From Euonymus europaeus (taxonomy: Eukaryota; Streptophyta; Magnoliopsida; Celastrales; Celastraceae), in the NCBI GenBank assembly GCA_963580455.1, contig OY756969.1, positions 18,076,760 through 18,140,759 on the forward strand: 64,000 bases of DNA, in the 5' to 3' direction. The stretch's first letter is position 1. Every line of letters starts with the position of its first letter. The position numbers and the translations under genes were made by a program. This document shows positions 50,991 to 63,945 of this stretch, one piece after another. Below the pieces are notes generated by a model that saw nothing but the letters and a program-made list of their open reading frames with translations, was not told where the DNA came from and searched no databases.

Positions 50991-53430
50991 AAATGAGATG
51001 TGAAGAACAAGAAATGAATTACCTCTCAAAGTGCAGAGCGAAAGTGATTCTTGAAAAAAGATTGGGAAAAACTTTCACAAGTAAATAATATTTATAAGGA
51101 GACCAAAGAATCCTAATACTTCTAGGAAAGTGTTTCTTGCTAAAAAGCGAAAGCTTGTAGATTTATCTTAATATTCTTAGTGTAAATAAAAAGGTTGGGG
51201 AAATTTGTGGAGAAAAATATTGAGCTTGTGTACAGACTAAAGCTGAAGGTATGCACATATTCTGAGTTAAAGGCACATACATGTTGACCGAAGAAGTTGT
51301 CTCCTACGTACAACATGATGGAGAGAAGGCAATTCCAACTTCCAACCAATGCACAGGGCAGTTCTAACTGCTCCAATGTCGAAGGAGATAGCGGTTCAAA
51401 TATATGTTTTTGTAGGAGGTTATCAAATGAGACAAACCGACCTGCATAACCATACCTAATCTCTAGAGCATTATAAATTGATGAATCATTCAGACATTTT
51501 GTACGCATGCACAAACACTCTTTCACTACTTAATGAAAGATCAGACATCCTGTGAACGTATGCAAGTTGTCAATCCACGTACATCCTTGTTCATTTTTTC
51601 TTATTTAATTATTTCTACTTTTTTACATATTTTACCTTGGGAGTAAAAGTTGTATCTACATAAAGGAACTTTGTAATCAAATACAAGTTGATGTCTCTTT
51701 TTTTTGGTAATTAAATACAAGTTGATGTCATTAATGCATTACTTTTTTCTTTACTTCCATTGTTTGGTTGTATAAAAAAACATGCAAGTTAATAATACTT
51801 TTGATCGTCAAAAGTTTTTCTATGTTCCATTTTCATAACTGAAAGGTCAAATGTTTCACGTAAGTCATCCAACATTCATTTTTGTTATGATGATGCTAGT
51901 CATCCATAACTTTTTTGTCCATAAAATGTACATAATTGATGTGTTCATCATCATTACCATTGATTTTGACTCTAAAACTGTAACACATCGAGTTCGTAGT
52001 TAGCATGCATGTGAAGATCAGTTAATTGAGGTAGTAATTAATATATATTTTTACAGCGGTATGAAGATAATTGTTAAATATTACGGGCTTAAGTATCCAT
52101 GAGATTGGGAGACCGGGAATGCTTTTAAATTGGAATTTTAGAAACTAAATAGGAATCTTTAAAGTTTGAAAGGAAAATGGCAGTGCGGTAAATATGGTGG
52201 GGATTTATGGGGATAAATATACAACTTAAGGGGGTAGAAATGGAAAATTGGCCAATTGCTAAAATAATATAAAAGCAGCACATAAATCGAGGTCAAACCT
52301 AGAACTCAACCAGAACTTGTGTTTTTCAATTCAACTAAGAGGACAATTTTTCCATTGATTTTCAACACCCACACTTAAACCTAACAATTCAACACAATTA
52401 AAGTTCAATTAAAATACTAGAACAATAAAAATACCCATAAATTCAATATTCTCAAATCCCATAAAAATCTATGATTTTCTAAATTGTTGAATCACTTGAA
52501 ATAAAATCCTTATCAAATAGTGAAAAAGAGTTAGATATTGATTTCCAAATCAAACTTGGTGAGAATTTTGGTGGCAAGAATATCTAACAAGAATAGGAGA
52601 GAACATGGATTAGAAAGAAAAGAATCCATGAAAATAAAAGAGAAATTTTATAAGAAATTACCTTAACTTGAAAATAACAGAAAATTGTTGGAGAGACTGA
52701 CTTGAAAATTGAAGAGAAAATGACTTAGATTGGTGGAGAAAAGTTTCCCTTTACTTTTCTTTGTTTTGGTCTTTGAACAAGAACACCTATGGGTGAAGTC
52801 TGATACACATTTTTTATTTTTTTTCATTCTCCGTTTCTTATTATTAATGAAAAGAAAACCTTTATATTATTATTATTATGATTTTTTTTCCTTTTGTCCA
52901 ACCTTTTTTTTTTAAAAAGCTTAACTTATTTTTTTTTCCGAGACGGGATTTTAGTTTTAGAAAAATCCAGACACAATACAATAAAATTAATCCAACAAAC
53001 AATATAATTGAGGGAAAAAAAATACACACCAATTACAAAATAATTAGAAAAAATACAATATAATTGAATATTACTTTCCACCACGTCAAATAACTTCACG
53101 GCAGTTATACGATCAAGCACCACGTAAATCATTTGCTTGCCCATTTTGAAGAAACTCTATTCAAATGATGAGATGAGACTGCAACAAAAATTAATGTCGG
53201 GTGAGTGATACCATTCAGATGAAAATGAAATATTCAAAATCTTTCAGGCAAAAAAATACCATTAACACAGAACATGCCAACCCATGAGAAATTGCAACTT
53301 AATCCTTGACAGTCACGAAACAAAATCTTCAGTTAAATTTTAGTAATTCCATTCGTTTGTTAAATTTAGTAAAAAATTCCATGTTTTTTAGTTTTTACTC
53401 TCTCATTTCCCGCTTTTTCTTTCATTTTCT
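50991..53430. other. Intergenic, AT-rich, no gene seen
   Basis: Stops are frequent in all frames. The 128-codon minus ORF at 51140-51526 has no recognisable domain and begins and ends in low-complexity sequence. 52800-53050 is strongly A/T-biased with long T and A runs. No transposon ends were found. Confidence 0.45.
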
Positions 53431-56008
53431 TGCCGACTTTTCGAAATAAGCAAACAGTTTTATTTTAAAGACTAGTATTGTTTTGCTCTGCTACGCTTTG
53501 TTTGTTCCATTTTTTGAAAATTCAAGGAAAAGGACGATGTTGCGAGGAAAGTGTGGTGAAGGGACGAGGCACCACCTTCAGTTGGATCTAGACTCGACCT
53601 CTGGGAAACGCCAGAGATCGTCACTCATCTTCTAAAATTTGTGAAGTCAACGATAACTCTCACTGCACAATTGATAGGATTTGAAGAATAATTTCCAATC
53701 CTATCAACAATCTCTAAAACTAAGGTATTCTGAGTTTTACTGTCAGTGTGTTTCTATTTTCTTTTATTTCTATTTCCAATTGTTAGTGGATATGATAATG
53801 TTTGTGAGCAAGTTCTTTAGTCCTTCTTGGTGTCTCATTTTCATTACCCTTTGTCTGTTCTTTCGAATTTTCATTCAATTTTTGGAGTTTGGAGTTTGTG
53901 ATTATCAACTGGCTTGGACTCTTCTGATAATTTGTAAATACACTTGCTATCCATGGATCTGCTTTACTTGGCTTTTGGGTTAATTTGCTTTGTGACTTTT
54001 AATTCAAATGGGGAGTGACAAGTTATCCTTGATTTGAATTGGTTGTACTACGATGTCATAAAATTGAGACAAAGCCTGCATTGTGTTTGATGAAATGAAC
54101 TGTGACTGGCTTAGCTATTGTGTGAATCTTAGATAGAGAATAAATGTGAACATTTAATTACAGTTTCCTTTTAATGTTAGGAAATAATATACTTTAACGA
54201 GATCAGAAAATGGGAGTCATAACAATGTCGATAACCAAAGCTGAATCACTCAATGACAGTGATAACCTTTTTACGTTCCTTTTTTGGCTACTTTTATTCA
54301 TCCTTTAATTGTTAAGGAAACTACGGGCCATTCAACAACACATGGTTTCGGGTTTAATATTATCCTCGTGGTTCTGGTGATTCTTGCTGGCTGAATATCT
54401 GATTCTGTAATGTAACTTCCCAGTCCTCTTGTGTATGTAGCGAAATTGAAACCTCTTACTGGCATGAAGCTCATGTTCTGTAATTTTTCATGCATAAAAA
54501 CATATTTGGGGTAGCCCTTTGACTGCCTATCTCGGTTTGTCTGTGGTAAAGGACTACATTTTTTTAATCATGATTCATGATCCTAATTCTCTTGTTTTCA
54601 CTAAACTGCAAACTCAATTTACTGACAGCTTGAAAGAGTTAAGTTTTTTTTCTTTTAGTTTGATTCTTAGTTACATTTTCAGACTAGTGTTCCATAGAAA
54701 GTAGTATCATTTTCAAATCTTTGTTATTGTTGCTGTGTTATGTTTTCCAGTTAGAGTTCCATTAGAAGGGTAGTATCATTTGCAAGTTTTTGTTGATGTT
54801 GTTAGTGGCAGAACTAACCTTGGCAAGCGGTAAAGTTTATTACATACGTGAAATCAGAATTTTAAACTATTGATGCAGCCTTCCCAGAAGGCAGAATGCT
54901 GGTAAAGCTACAAAGGCTGCGTACTCTGCATTTTATAGACCCTACAACCCCATGAAAGCCTTTTGGACAAGTAGTAGTTGTTTTTCCTCATGTCTAGGCT
55001 GCAGAACAGTAGATTGAAAATATTTGTGCTAGTTTTAAAGGCAATTTCTTTAACAGATAATGCATACTTTTGCAAGAGCATGCAGAGAGGTTGGAGGTGC
55101 GTTCCAAGAACTTTATCGAAGAAGCAATAAAGTTGAACTTGAAGGATATGTGTACAAGAAATACTTGCCTTAGGCAGAACTGTATTTGGGTAATACTGAC
55201 TCAAGAGTCAGCGGCAATAATCAGAAGCTCACATGCGTCTGTCATCCTGTGCAGTTTTTCTAATGTGATATACATAAATTGTTTTGAAAAATGATTTTCC
55301 CCCAGATTTCTCAATTCTCATACGTATGCCAAATGTGGTATCTACTATTGTAAAACCTTTGTTACAGGTGCATTAAAGTTTGCAAACATTAAACTTCTGT
55401 TTTACCTAATATCTATTTGGCTATTTGTAATTGTTAGAGGCAATTAGACACTTGATATGCCAAGAATTTGCAGTGACATTGCTGGAATTGTGCTGGAAAA
55501 CCTGTAAATATACACTATAGGGAATTAGATGTTGTTTGAACTTACGGTTGCACAGAGTGCAAGGTTCAATTCCCTCCCTCAAAATCGTTTAGAATGTAAA
55601 CCTATAACTTATCAGAAAAAGGGTGTGCAAGCTCTTTTGGAAATCATTTAAATTTAATCTTAATTTTTGTAATGTGGTAGAAGTTTTTAGGTGCCACATG
55701 TAATAGCTCATTTATCGTGGGAAAGAGGGTTGGGGGAGTAGGCCTGGGTGTGGCATGGGTGACCTCTGAACAACTGAAATTAAGCACATATTACTAAGCT
55801 GATATGTGTTACTAAGCTGATATGTGTGTAAGATAGTTTGATTATATTTGATCATGATGAACTTATTTTGGAAAAGATACCATTTGGTTTAATTTCTCAA
55901 CAATTTTTTATAAGCAATTTCTCAATATGAACACTGTGAAAAAGAAAGTATTCTCAATCCCTTTCTAATCCTTCTTTTTCCTTTTCCTCAGGTTAATGCA
56001 CATTCTAA
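53431..56008 (+). other. Upstream region of the DUF4220 gene, possible 5' UTR exon and intron
   Basis: 53500-53720 reads like a leader exon and could splice at AAACTAAG/GTATTC near 53726 to the acceptor TTTTCCTCAG at 55982-55991. This would give a 5' UTR intron of about 2.3 kb. Short ORFs in between are domain-free. An 18-bp word (TACTAAGCTGATATGTGT) is repeated directly near 55790-55830. Only transcript data could confirm the leader exon. Confidence 0.35.
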
Positions 56009-58220
56009 ATGGTGATAACAAGCACTGGTAAGCTTACTCCCTGGAATTGCTAATCAATCAATTGATCTACGTCAGGTCATCCCTTCTACTTTTTTTTTTC
56101 TAACTAATAGAATATTTGTGTGTTCAGCCATTGCGGGTTTGATCTTTGCTAGGAGTAGGAGGTTAGTTGAGATATTCCCAGAAGGCTGGAGAGAACTTTG
56201 GAATGAATGGGAGATCCGCGGGATGGTTCTAATCAGCCTTTCCTTTCAGATAGTGCTCATGGTGCTGGGCAATAGGAGAAAATACGTGTCTGAAAATTGG
56301 ATTTCAATCATCCTTTGGCTTGCCTACTCGTCAGCAAATACATTCGCAACTGCATCACTTGGCGTTATCTCTAACGAAGGAGACGAAAACGATGGTTCAT
56401 CGAATCGAAAGGACGTGATATTGGCATTTTGGGCACCATTTCTGCTATTGAATCTTGGTGGTACTCAAACTATTACTGCATACTCATTGGAAGATAATGA
56501 GTTATGGCTGAGGAATATGTTCGGGCCTTTACTCCAGTTACTTCTGGCAGTCTACATCTTCCTCAAGTCCTGGATGGGCACTCCACTTAATTTCCTAGCT
56601 ATTCCACTGTTCATAGCTGGACTAGTGAAAAATGGAGAGAGGATTTGGGTTCAGAGATCAGCAAGTATTAATCATTTTCAGGCATCCATGCTTCCTCTTC
56701 CTGACCCTGGACCTAGCTATGTCAAATTCATGGATGAATACTTATCGAAAAGTGCTGAGGGATTTAATATATCACTGGAAGCAGTAGCTGAAGGTTCCAC
56801 AGTATTGTGCTACTCTCCGAAAGTTGTACCAAATGACATTGTTCCAGATGCAGCCATATTACATGATTCTAATTACTTCTTCAACATATTCAAGCAGTTA
56901 TTTGCTAATCACATTCTTAGCTTCCAAGATATCAAGATCAGTCAATCCTTCTTCCATAATGAGGATATGAATTGGGAGAAGGCCTTTAAAGTGATTGAGA
57001 TTGAGCTTGGATTGATTTATGATATACTCTACACAAAGGCTATAGTGAGTTATACATGGCTTGGACACTTCCTACGTGTGATCAGTTTAAACTCCATCAT
57101 CTTTGTGTTTATTGCATTTCTGTCAATTGAGAAGCATGCTTACTCACTGGCTGACATAAATATTACATACTTCTTGCTGGTTGGAGCACTAGCCTTGGAA
57201 ATATATGAGATACTTGTTATGCTTCCCTCTGATCAGACTATGCTTTGGTTGAGTAAGCACAATAACTTAATCGTGAATTTTGCTTACTATGCCATCTCTT
57301 CATTGATTGCTCTCAAGCAACGTTGGTCTAATACAATGGCAAAGTGCAACTTAATAAGTTTTTGTCTCAAAGATATGTCGACGAAGTCCGCTAAAATACA
57401 GAAGTTATTATTTATTTACGAACTGCTCGAGAAGCATCGATACCAGTATTTTGGTATTGTCTCTCCGGGTTTGAAGAGCTTAATTTTTGAGCAGCTTATG
57501 AGGAAATCGAGGGATGCATTGAATGTTCAAGTTTCAAAGCAACTGTGTGCTCAAAGGGGTGATCAAGTACTTAAAGATATGAGTTGTTTTGATGCTATTG
57601 GTTGGAGTGTAGAGGTGGAATTTCATCAGAGCATTCTTTTGTGGCACATTGCAACGAATCTATGTTATTCTGTTGATCAAAACAAAGATGCACATATGGT
57701 AAAAAATCGGAACTGCGAAAGTAGCAAATCTTTAGCGGATTATATGTTGTATCTTTTGGTTATGCGTCCTTTCATGTTGCCTAATGGGATTGGACTAATC
57801 AGATTTCAGGACACGTGTGCGGAGACCATGGATTTTTTTCAACAGAAAAGAAACATATCAAACAGAAGCCAAGCTTGCAAGGCATTACTACAAGTAAACA
57901 CAGATGTTGCCCCATCTGAAGTGAAAGGTGACAGATGCAAGTCAGTATTATTTGACGCATGTAGGCTTGCCAAGTACATTGAGTCTCTGGAGACAGAAAA
58001 ACATTGGCCAAATGAAAAGAAATGGGAAATGGTTAGTCATGTGTGGGTGGAGATGCTATCTCATGCTGCCGGTCAGTGCCAATGGCTCAACCATGCAAAG
58101 CTACTCCCACAAGGAGGCGAGCTGCTTACCCATGTCTGGCTACTGATGGCTCATCTGGGCATAACTGAGCAGTTCCAGATTTCTCAAGGCCATGCAAGGG
58201 TTCGATTGGTTGTAAGTTGA
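56009..58220 (+). CDS. DUF4220/DUF594 multi-pass membrane protein
   Basis: A plant-only family of unknown biochemical function. The continuous frame 56128-58220 has no ATG at its beginning; its first in-frame ATG is 56223, inside the first membrane helix. A 19-base exon at 56009-56027 (ATG GTG ATA ACA AGC ACT G), bounded by TCCTCAG upstream and GTAAGC downstream, joins in frame across a 100-bp intron (acceptor TGTTCAG at 56121-56127). The product is 703 residues. It shows IFPEGWRELWNEWEIRG, then six probable membrane helices. Between helices lies the family signature NLGGTQTITAYSLEDNELWL. A cytosolic stretch follows, and the DUF594 end runs from WVEMLSHAAGQC to LLTHVWLLMAHLG. The frame is intact. 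Start exon is inferred; family is sure. Confidence 0.85.
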
Positions 58221-58874
58221 AAGGAGGCTTGATAATTATGAAAAACGCAGTTGGCTTCATGTTACCAAGGTATGTTGTACTGGGATACGTCATCTTAGAC
58301 ACAAATACAATATTCAAATCTGAGTAGACCTTACTTTAATCTTCTGAGTTTTAATCATCCTTGCTGAATTTCTTCGTAAAAGTATCATAATTGTTACTTT
58401 GATGCTATGAACCACAGGCATACCTAAGGAGTGGTGACACTGTGTCCTTCACACTAATACATTTCAAACGGTTTTCTGGGTAGGAAGACCTGTCTATAAG
58501 TGTCTTCATTTACAGTTTTGAATTTAGGATCAAGTGGTGTTATAGATGCATTTTGGATACAACTCTGTATATGAAATTGAAGGAGCTTAATTTGGGATCT
58601 TGATGTTATGGGTTTGTTTTCATACGGTAATTCCAATTTTTAGTTGTGCATTACATTTTTTTTGACACTACAGTTACTGTTATACCAAATAGTCCTGCTA
58701 AGTCACTTTTCCTTTTCTTAACAGTTAATGGAATGATTGGCTGCGGCTCAACTATTAGCAGCTGTCAGTGGACTGCACACATGATTTAGGAAGGCAATGC
58801 TTTGAGCAGCGAGCCTTTATCGGCCGACTTGATCTTCCCCAGAAGTAAACAAGAAGTTATACGAGTGTCCATGG
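58221..58874. other. 3' UTR/spacer between the DUF4220 gene and Copia D
   Basis: Non-coding. The Copia D insertion begins 654 bp after the DUF4220 stop codon, so the gene's native terminator probably lies within this stretch. No second gene is seen. Confidence 0.5.
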
Positions 58875-59096
58875 TATAAGAGATAATACTACGTGATTAT
58901 CTCTAACACCTGGTCAACCTTATTTGTTGTAACAGTCTACACTAACAGTCCTGTTTCTATCTCATTAATTGTTGTAACAGTGATAGTTATAGAATAGGGT
59001 GAAGTTTATCTTTTCCATTATCATATGTGTATTTATACTTCTATTGATTATGAGAAACTTAAGTCTGTTTCATACCAAAATACTCCAACCTCTTTA
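58875..59096 (+). repeat. Copia D 5' LTR (222 bp)
   Basis: Identical by eye to 63324-63545. It contains the direct word TTGTTGTAACAGT twice (near 58924 and 58970) and TATTTATACTT near 59030, a possible TATA-like promoter element for element transcription. Promoter function is inferred from LTR biology only. Confidence 0.93.
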
Positions 59097-59154
59097 TGGT
59101 ATCGGAGCCCTCTTCTCTTACGAGCTGATCCTTTCCTATCACGCCCACTCTCAA

Positions 59155-62100
59155 ATGGCTACTGCTGATTCAACCTCCTCCACTCCAATTGTAATTCCTT
59201 CCTCCGATGCCGCTGCTGCCTTACCTGCCTTGATTTCTATTTCTAATACTCAGCTTCCGCTCAAACTGACACCAACGAATTACCCAACCTGGTATGCTCA
59301 GTTCGAATCTCTCCTTATTGGTTATGATCTTCTTGGCTTCATTGATGGCACGAAGCCCTGTCCTGTTGACAACACACAAGCTTCCATTTTTTGGAAACGG
59401 CAAGATCAACTCTTGCTACATGCTCTTCGCATCTCCGTGTCTGATTCAATTGCTTCGCTTATTGCCTCTACCAAGTCTTCCAAGGCGGCTTGGGACAAGC
59501 TCAAGGCACTTTATGCAAACAAATCTCGTTCTCGTGTCATGAGTCTCAAGGAACGACTCTCGCGATCTCGTAATGGTCTTCCAATTGCTGATTATCTTCA
59601 GCAACTCAAAGCTCTCTCTGATGAGCTCGCTCTTATTGATGCACCATTATCGGATGATGATCTTGTCCTGTATATTCTCAATGGTGTTGGTGATGAATTC
59701 AAGGAATTAACGGCTGGCATTCGTGCTCGGGAAACGACAATCACTTTTGATGATTTACATGATAAATTAGTTGACTTTGATGCCTATCTTCGTCGCAATG
59801 AAGCCCAGACTGATTCCTCTGTTATCTCTGCTCATTACACCACACGGACCAACCACAATAAGAACTCTCGTGGTGGTAGCCAAGGTCGTGGCTACCGTGC
59901 TTCATCAAGTCCAGTTCCTGATAACTCTCGTACCAATCCGCCATCAACCAGGCGCAATAACAACAATGGTTCTGGACGTGGCTATCGTGGTTTTTGTCAA
60001 TTATGCGGTATCCAAGGTCACTCTGCCAAATATTGTTCTCAAATTAGCCGCTTTGCTCAGTCCACACCTATGGCTAATATCACTACTACTGGATCACTGT
60101 CTCAACAGCCTTGGATCGTCGACTCTGGTGCCACAAATCATGTTACCTCGGATTTGCAGAACTTATCTCTTTCTGAGCCCTATGCTGGTCCAGATAATAT
60201 TATCATTGGTGACGGAACAGGTTTGAAAATCACTCACTCTGGTAATGGTATCCTTCCCACTCCTACCAAAAATTTTATGCTATCCAATACTCTTTGTGTT
60301 CCTTCCATACAAAAAAATTTAATTTCAGTATCTAAATTCTGCAAAACCAATGAAACTTCTATTGAATTTTTTCCAACTTTTTTTGATGTGAAGGATCTGC
60401 GTACGCGGAAGACTCTCGCTCGAGGCCTGAATAATAATGATGTGTATGAATGGCCCAAGTCTCGCGCCAGTTCTGCTATGATCAGTGTCAAAGCTCCTTT
60501 GCAAGACTGGCACAAACGCTTAGGCCACCCAGCTTCCAAGGTCCTTCAACAACTTGTTTCCCAGCTACCTGTTTCAATCCCATTTCAGTCAACTAATTCA
60601 CATTTATGTTCGTCGTGTTCTTGTTCAAAAAGTCATAAACTCCCATTTTATGAGTCTTCCGTTCGGAGTCGTGGCCCTCTTGATCTAATTTATACGGACC
60701 TCTGGGGGCCATCTCCTACCCGATCCATTGATAATTTTCAATATTATGTCATTTTTGTTGACCATTTTACGAAATATATTTGGCTTTATCCTCTTCGAAA
60801 AAAAAGTGATGTTTCCATTATATTTCCCACATTTCAAGCAATGGTTGAAAATTATTTTCACACAAAGATTGTTACTGTGTACTCTGATGGTGGCGGTGAA
60901 TATCAAGCCCTCCGTAATCATTTTGCCTCTCATGGTATTTCTCACCTCACTACTCCTCCACATACACCACAACACAATGGCACTGCCGAACGTCGTCATC
61001 GTTCTCTTGTTGAAACTAGCCTTGCACTACTTCATCACTCCTCTCTCCCACCCACATTTTGGACCCATGCTCTCCTCACTGCCACATATTTGATAAATCG
61101 TCTACCCACTCCTCTTCTTGGCAACAAGTCTCCATTTGAAGCTCTTTTTGGAACTCCTCCCAATTATCAAAAGCTCCGTGTTTTTGGATGTTTGTGCTAC
61201 CCATGGCTACGACCCTACACCAAAACCAAGCTTGACTTTCGCTCTCGTCCTTGTATCTTTCTTGGGTATTCCCTCACCCAAAGTGCTTACAAATGTTATG
61301 ACCCATCAACCAATAGACTCTACCTTTCACGTCATGTTGTCTTTGATGAGCATATCTTCCCATACAAAAATCCACCCATAACAAATCCCTCACCTCAGCC
61401 CCCCAACCCAGCACCTTCTGCTCCCATTTCAGTGCCAGTCTTGCACAGGTTCGTGATACAAAATCAGGACTTGGGCTGCTCCAACACCGGGTCCTCTACC
61501 GAGCTGTCTTCCGCACCTGGCAGGTCTCCTCAAACAGCTCCATATACTTCCGTTTCTCCTTCTATAACAAGCTCATTGCTCGCCACTCCAAGTGAACATA
61601 CTGCCTCCATAGCTCCACCTGCTGACTCATCTGAACCACACATATCCTCCTCTACCCATATCATTGCCACTAGCCCTGTCCGCATCCATCCTATGACCAC
61701 AAGAGCCCAAAATAATATCCGCAAACCCAATCCCAAATATATCAACAACATCACCAAACATGATCTTGCCCAACCACTTGAACCCACAACCGTTACCCAG
61801 GCTCTCCAAGATACCAAGTGGCGTGCGGCTATGTCTGTTGAGTTTGATGCACTCATGAAAAATGGTACGTGGACCCTTGTCCCTCCTCAACCCTCTCAGA
61901 ATATAATTGGCTGCAAATGGGTGTTCAGGGTTAAAAGAAAGTCGGATGGTACTATTGAACGGTTCAAAGCTCGGCTAGTGGCCAAGGGTTTTCATCAGCG
62001 ACCTGGTATTGATTATGCCGAAACATTCAGTCCTGTGGTGAAACCCACCACAATCCGGACGGTATTGAGCATTTCCACTCGTCACAATTGGCCAATTCGA

Positions 62101-63345
62101 CAACTCGACGTAAATAATGCTTTTTTACATGGCTCATTGTCCGAAGATGTATACATGACACAGCCACCCGGGTTTGTTGATCAAACAAAAAAATCATATG
62201 TGTGCAAGCTACGACGCGCTCTCTATGGACTCAAACAGGCACCTAGAGCGTGGTATCACGAATTAAGTCATTTTCTTCTCCAATATGGCTTTAAAAATTC
62301 GAAGTCAGATGCTTCATTATTTATTTATACTGACCAGAGATTTGTGATATATTTTCTTGTGTACGTTGATGACCTCATTGTCACAGGAAATAATAATGCT
62401 CTTGTCACTACATTTATTGAAGCTCTCTCTCAACGCTTCTCTGTGAAAGATTTGGGACCCTTACACTTCTTTCTTGGAGTAGAAGTTATCCCAACACCGC
62501 AAGGCATTCTTCTCTCTCAACACAAGTATATTCGGGATCTTCTCTCCCGCACTCACATGGAAGGTGCTAAGACTGTCAATACTCCACTCCCTACAACTGG
62601 CACACTAGTGTTACATGATGGTTCCTCTCCAGCTGATGCTACTGCCTATCGCAGTGTTATAGGTGCTTTGCAATACCTCAATCTCACTCGACCTGACATA
62701 TCATTTGCTGTGAACAAGCTCTCTCAATTTATGCATCGGCCTACTGAAAATCATTGGACAGCGGTCAAACGTCTCCTTCGGTATCTTAAGGGTACTATTT
62801 TTCATGGCATACTTTTACGACGTAACAGACCCTTCTCTCTCTATGCATATTCTGATGCCGACTGGGCTGGAAATCAAGATGATCGCACCTCAACCTCGGG
62901 TTATGTTGTGTATCTTGGTGGGAATCCTGTCTCCTGGAGCTCCCGTAAACAACGTACAGTTGCCCGCTCCTCAACCGAGGCGGAATACCGTGCTATTGCT
63001 ACTGCTGCCGCCGAAATGGCTTGGGTGCAATCACTACTGCATGAACTTGGCATTGCCTCCCTCTCTACACCAGCAATCTATTGTGACAATATAGGGGCTA
63101 ACTATGTCTGTGCTAATCCAGTTTATCACTCGCGCATGAAGCATATTGCCGTGGATTTTCATTTTGTTCGGGAAAAGGTTGCTCAAGGGCGCCTACGTGT
63201 GTCACATATCTCAACCACGGATCAGTTAGCAGATGCTCTAACTAAACCCCTGTCGCGTCAACGACACAAGCTGCTAAGTTCCAAGATCGGTGTTGCTGAC
63301 GGAACATCGATCTTGCGGGGGCATATAAGAGATAATACTACGTGA
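59155..63345 (+). CDS. Copia D gag-pol polyprotein
   Basis: 1,396 residues from the ATG at 59155 ([13 protein letters not shown]); the frame is open further upstream through the PBS into the 5' LTR (in-frame ATG at 59050), but a start after the PBS is the usual arrangement. Domains in order: gag N-terminal region with [17 protein letters not shown]; zinc knuckle [14 protein letters not shown] (from residue 281); protease DSGA (Asp 323); pre-integrase WHKRLGHP; integrase with Asp 515 (TDLWGP), Asp 578 (YSDGGGEY) and Glu 612 (NGTAERRH); RT with [12 protein letters not shown] and YVDD (1070-1073); RNase H with [10 protein letters not shown] and [11 protein letters not shown]. The stop lies 22 bp inside the 3' LTR. 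No frameshift or stop is seen. It resembles the Ale/Retrofit Copia lineage, which is inference. Confidence 0.95.
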   Translation: MATADSTSSTPIVIPSSDAAAALPALISISNTQLPLKLTPTNYPTWYAQFESLLIGYDLLGFIDGTKPCPVDNTQASIFWKRQDQLLLHALRISVSDSIASLIASTKSSKAAWDKLKALYANKSRSRVMSLKERLSRSRNGLPIADYLQQLKALSDELALIDAPLSDDDLVLYILNGVGDEFKELTAGIRARETTITFDDLHDKLVDFDAYLRRNEAQTDSSVISAHYTTRTNHNKNSRGGSQGRGYRASSSPVPDNSRTNPPSTRRNNNNGSGRGYRGFCQLCGIQGHSAKYCSQISRFAQSTPMANITTTGSLSQQPWIVDSGATNHVTSDLQNLSLSEPYAGPDNIIIGDGTGLKITHSGNGILPTPTKNFMLSNTLCVPSIQKNLISVSKFCKTNETSIEFFPTFFDVKDLRTRKTLARGLNNNDVYEWPKSRASSAMISVKAPLQDWHKRLGHPASKVLQQLVSQLPVSIPFQSTNSHLCSSCSCSKSHKLPFYESSVRSRGPLDLIYTDLWGPSPTRSIDNFQYYVIFVDHFTKYIWLYPLRKKSDVSIIFPTFQAMVENYFHTKIVTVYSDGGGEYQALRNHFASHGISHLTTPPHTPQHNGTAERRHRSLVETSLALLHHSSLPPTFWTHALLTATYLINRLPTPLLGNKSPFEALFGTPPNYQKLRVFGCLCYPWLRPYTKTKLDFRSRPCIFLGYSLTQSAYKCYDPSTNRLYLSRHVVFDEHIFPYKNPPITNPSPQPPNPAPSAPISVPVLHRFVIQNQDLGCSNTGSSTELSSAPGRSPQTAPYTSVSPSITSSLLATPSEHTASIAPPADSSEPHISSSTHIIATSPVRIHPMTTRAQNNIRKPNPKYINNITKHDLAQPLEPTTVTQALQDTKWRAAMSVEFDALMKNGTWTLVPPQPSQNIIGCKWVFRVKRKSDGTIERFKARLVAKGFHQRPGIDYAETFSPVVKPTTIRTVLSISTRHNWPIRQLDVNNAFLHGSLSEDVYMTQPPGFVDQTKKSYVCKLRRALYGLKQAPRAWYHELSHFLLQYGFKNSKSDASLFIYTDQRFVIYFLVYVDDLIVTGNNNALVTTFIEALSQRFSVKDLGPLHFFLGVEVIPTPQGILLSQHKYIRDLLSRTHMEGAKTVNTPLPTTGTLVLHDGSSPADATAYRSVIGALQYLNLTRPDISFAVNKLSQFMHRPTENHWTAVKRLLRYLKGTIFHGILLRRNRPFSLYAYSDADWAGNQDDRTSTSGYVVYLGGNPVSWSSRKQRTVARSSTEAEYRAIATAAAEMAWVQSLLHELGIASLSTPAIYCDNIGANYVCANPVYHSRMKHIAVDFHFVREKVAQGRLRVSHISTTDQLADALTKPLSRQRHKLLSSKIGVADGTSILRGHIRDNTT

Positions 63346-63545
63346 TTATCTCTAACACCTGGTCAACCTTATTTGTTGTAACAGTCTACACTAACAGTCC
63401 TGTTTCTATCTCATTAATTGTTGTAACAGTGATAGTTATAGAATAGGGTGAAGTTTATCTTTTCCATTATCATATGTGTATTTATACTTCTATTGATTAT
63501 GAGAAACTTAAGTCTGTTTCATACCAAAATACTCCAACCTCTTTA
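63324..63545 (+). repeat. Copia D 3' LTR (222 bp)
   Basis: Identical by eye to the 5' LTR. The last codons of the polyprotein and its TGA stop (63343-63345) lie within it. It is followed by the target duplication CATGG. Confidence 0.93.
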
Positions 63546-63885
63546 CATGGTTGATTGAGAAGGTATACTGAGAGTCATCAGCGAAGTTTTTAATCTGTGG
63601 ATTCAAGAGTCTCTTTTGTTGGTGTACATGATGATCTTGGACCCCAATTTATAATTTTTTTTTACTGGTGAGTTCATATAAAGCTTGCAGTCATGATTTA
63701 CACGGATGGTCTTAATCCCTTGTGATTAAATCACGCCAGGAAGAAAAAAAAATGGTTTGGTCCTAAATGTCAAGCTGAACTTGGTGCAAATTGCCAAATT
63801 CGAAAATTCGATTGGTTAAGTATCAACTCTATCAGAATGGCTTCATATTTTAAGTGCACATTTTATTTTAGATGTACATTAGAGA

Positions 63886-63886
<1 letters not shown>

Positions 63887-63933
<47 letters not shown>
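63887..63933. repeat. (AT)n microsatellite
   Basis: A nearly uninterrupted run of AT dinucleotides of about 45 bp. Confidence 0.95.
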
Positions 63934-63935
<2 letters not shown>

Positions 63936-63945
63936 TTTCATACGT

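Larger units (their letters stand above)
58875..63545 (+). mobile_element. Copia D: apparently intact LTR retrotransposon
   Basis: LTRs at 58875-59096 and 63324-63545, both 222 bp, with no difference found by eye. Target duplications CATGG lie at 58870-58874 and 63546-63550. The PBS TGGTATCGGAGC is at 59097-59108, directly after the LTR, and a purine-rich tract (TTGCGGGGGCA) ends at 63323. LTR termini are TATAAGAG and CTCTTTA, that is TA...TA rather than TG...CA. The element is 4,671 bp and encodes one uninterrupted polyprotein. Everything needed for transposition appears present, so it is a candidate for a currently or recently active element. Confidence 0.95.

Noticed and set aside
51140..51526. 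128-codon minus ORF in the intergenic region
   Set aside because: No domain, low-complexity ends, no intron or promoter support, and length within chance expectation for AT-rich DNA of this size.
56118..56127. GTG at 56118 as the start of the DUF4220 protein
   Set aside because: GTG is not a normal nuclear start codon in plants, and the bases GTG TGT TCA AG-type context form a 3' splice acceptor (TGTTCAG). A short upstream exon with ATG fits better.
58999..59154. Start of the Copia D polyprotein at 58999
   Set aside because: That codon is GTG inside the LTR. The ATG at 59155 just after the PBS is the usual gag start; the in-frame ATG at 59050 is recorded as an alternative only.
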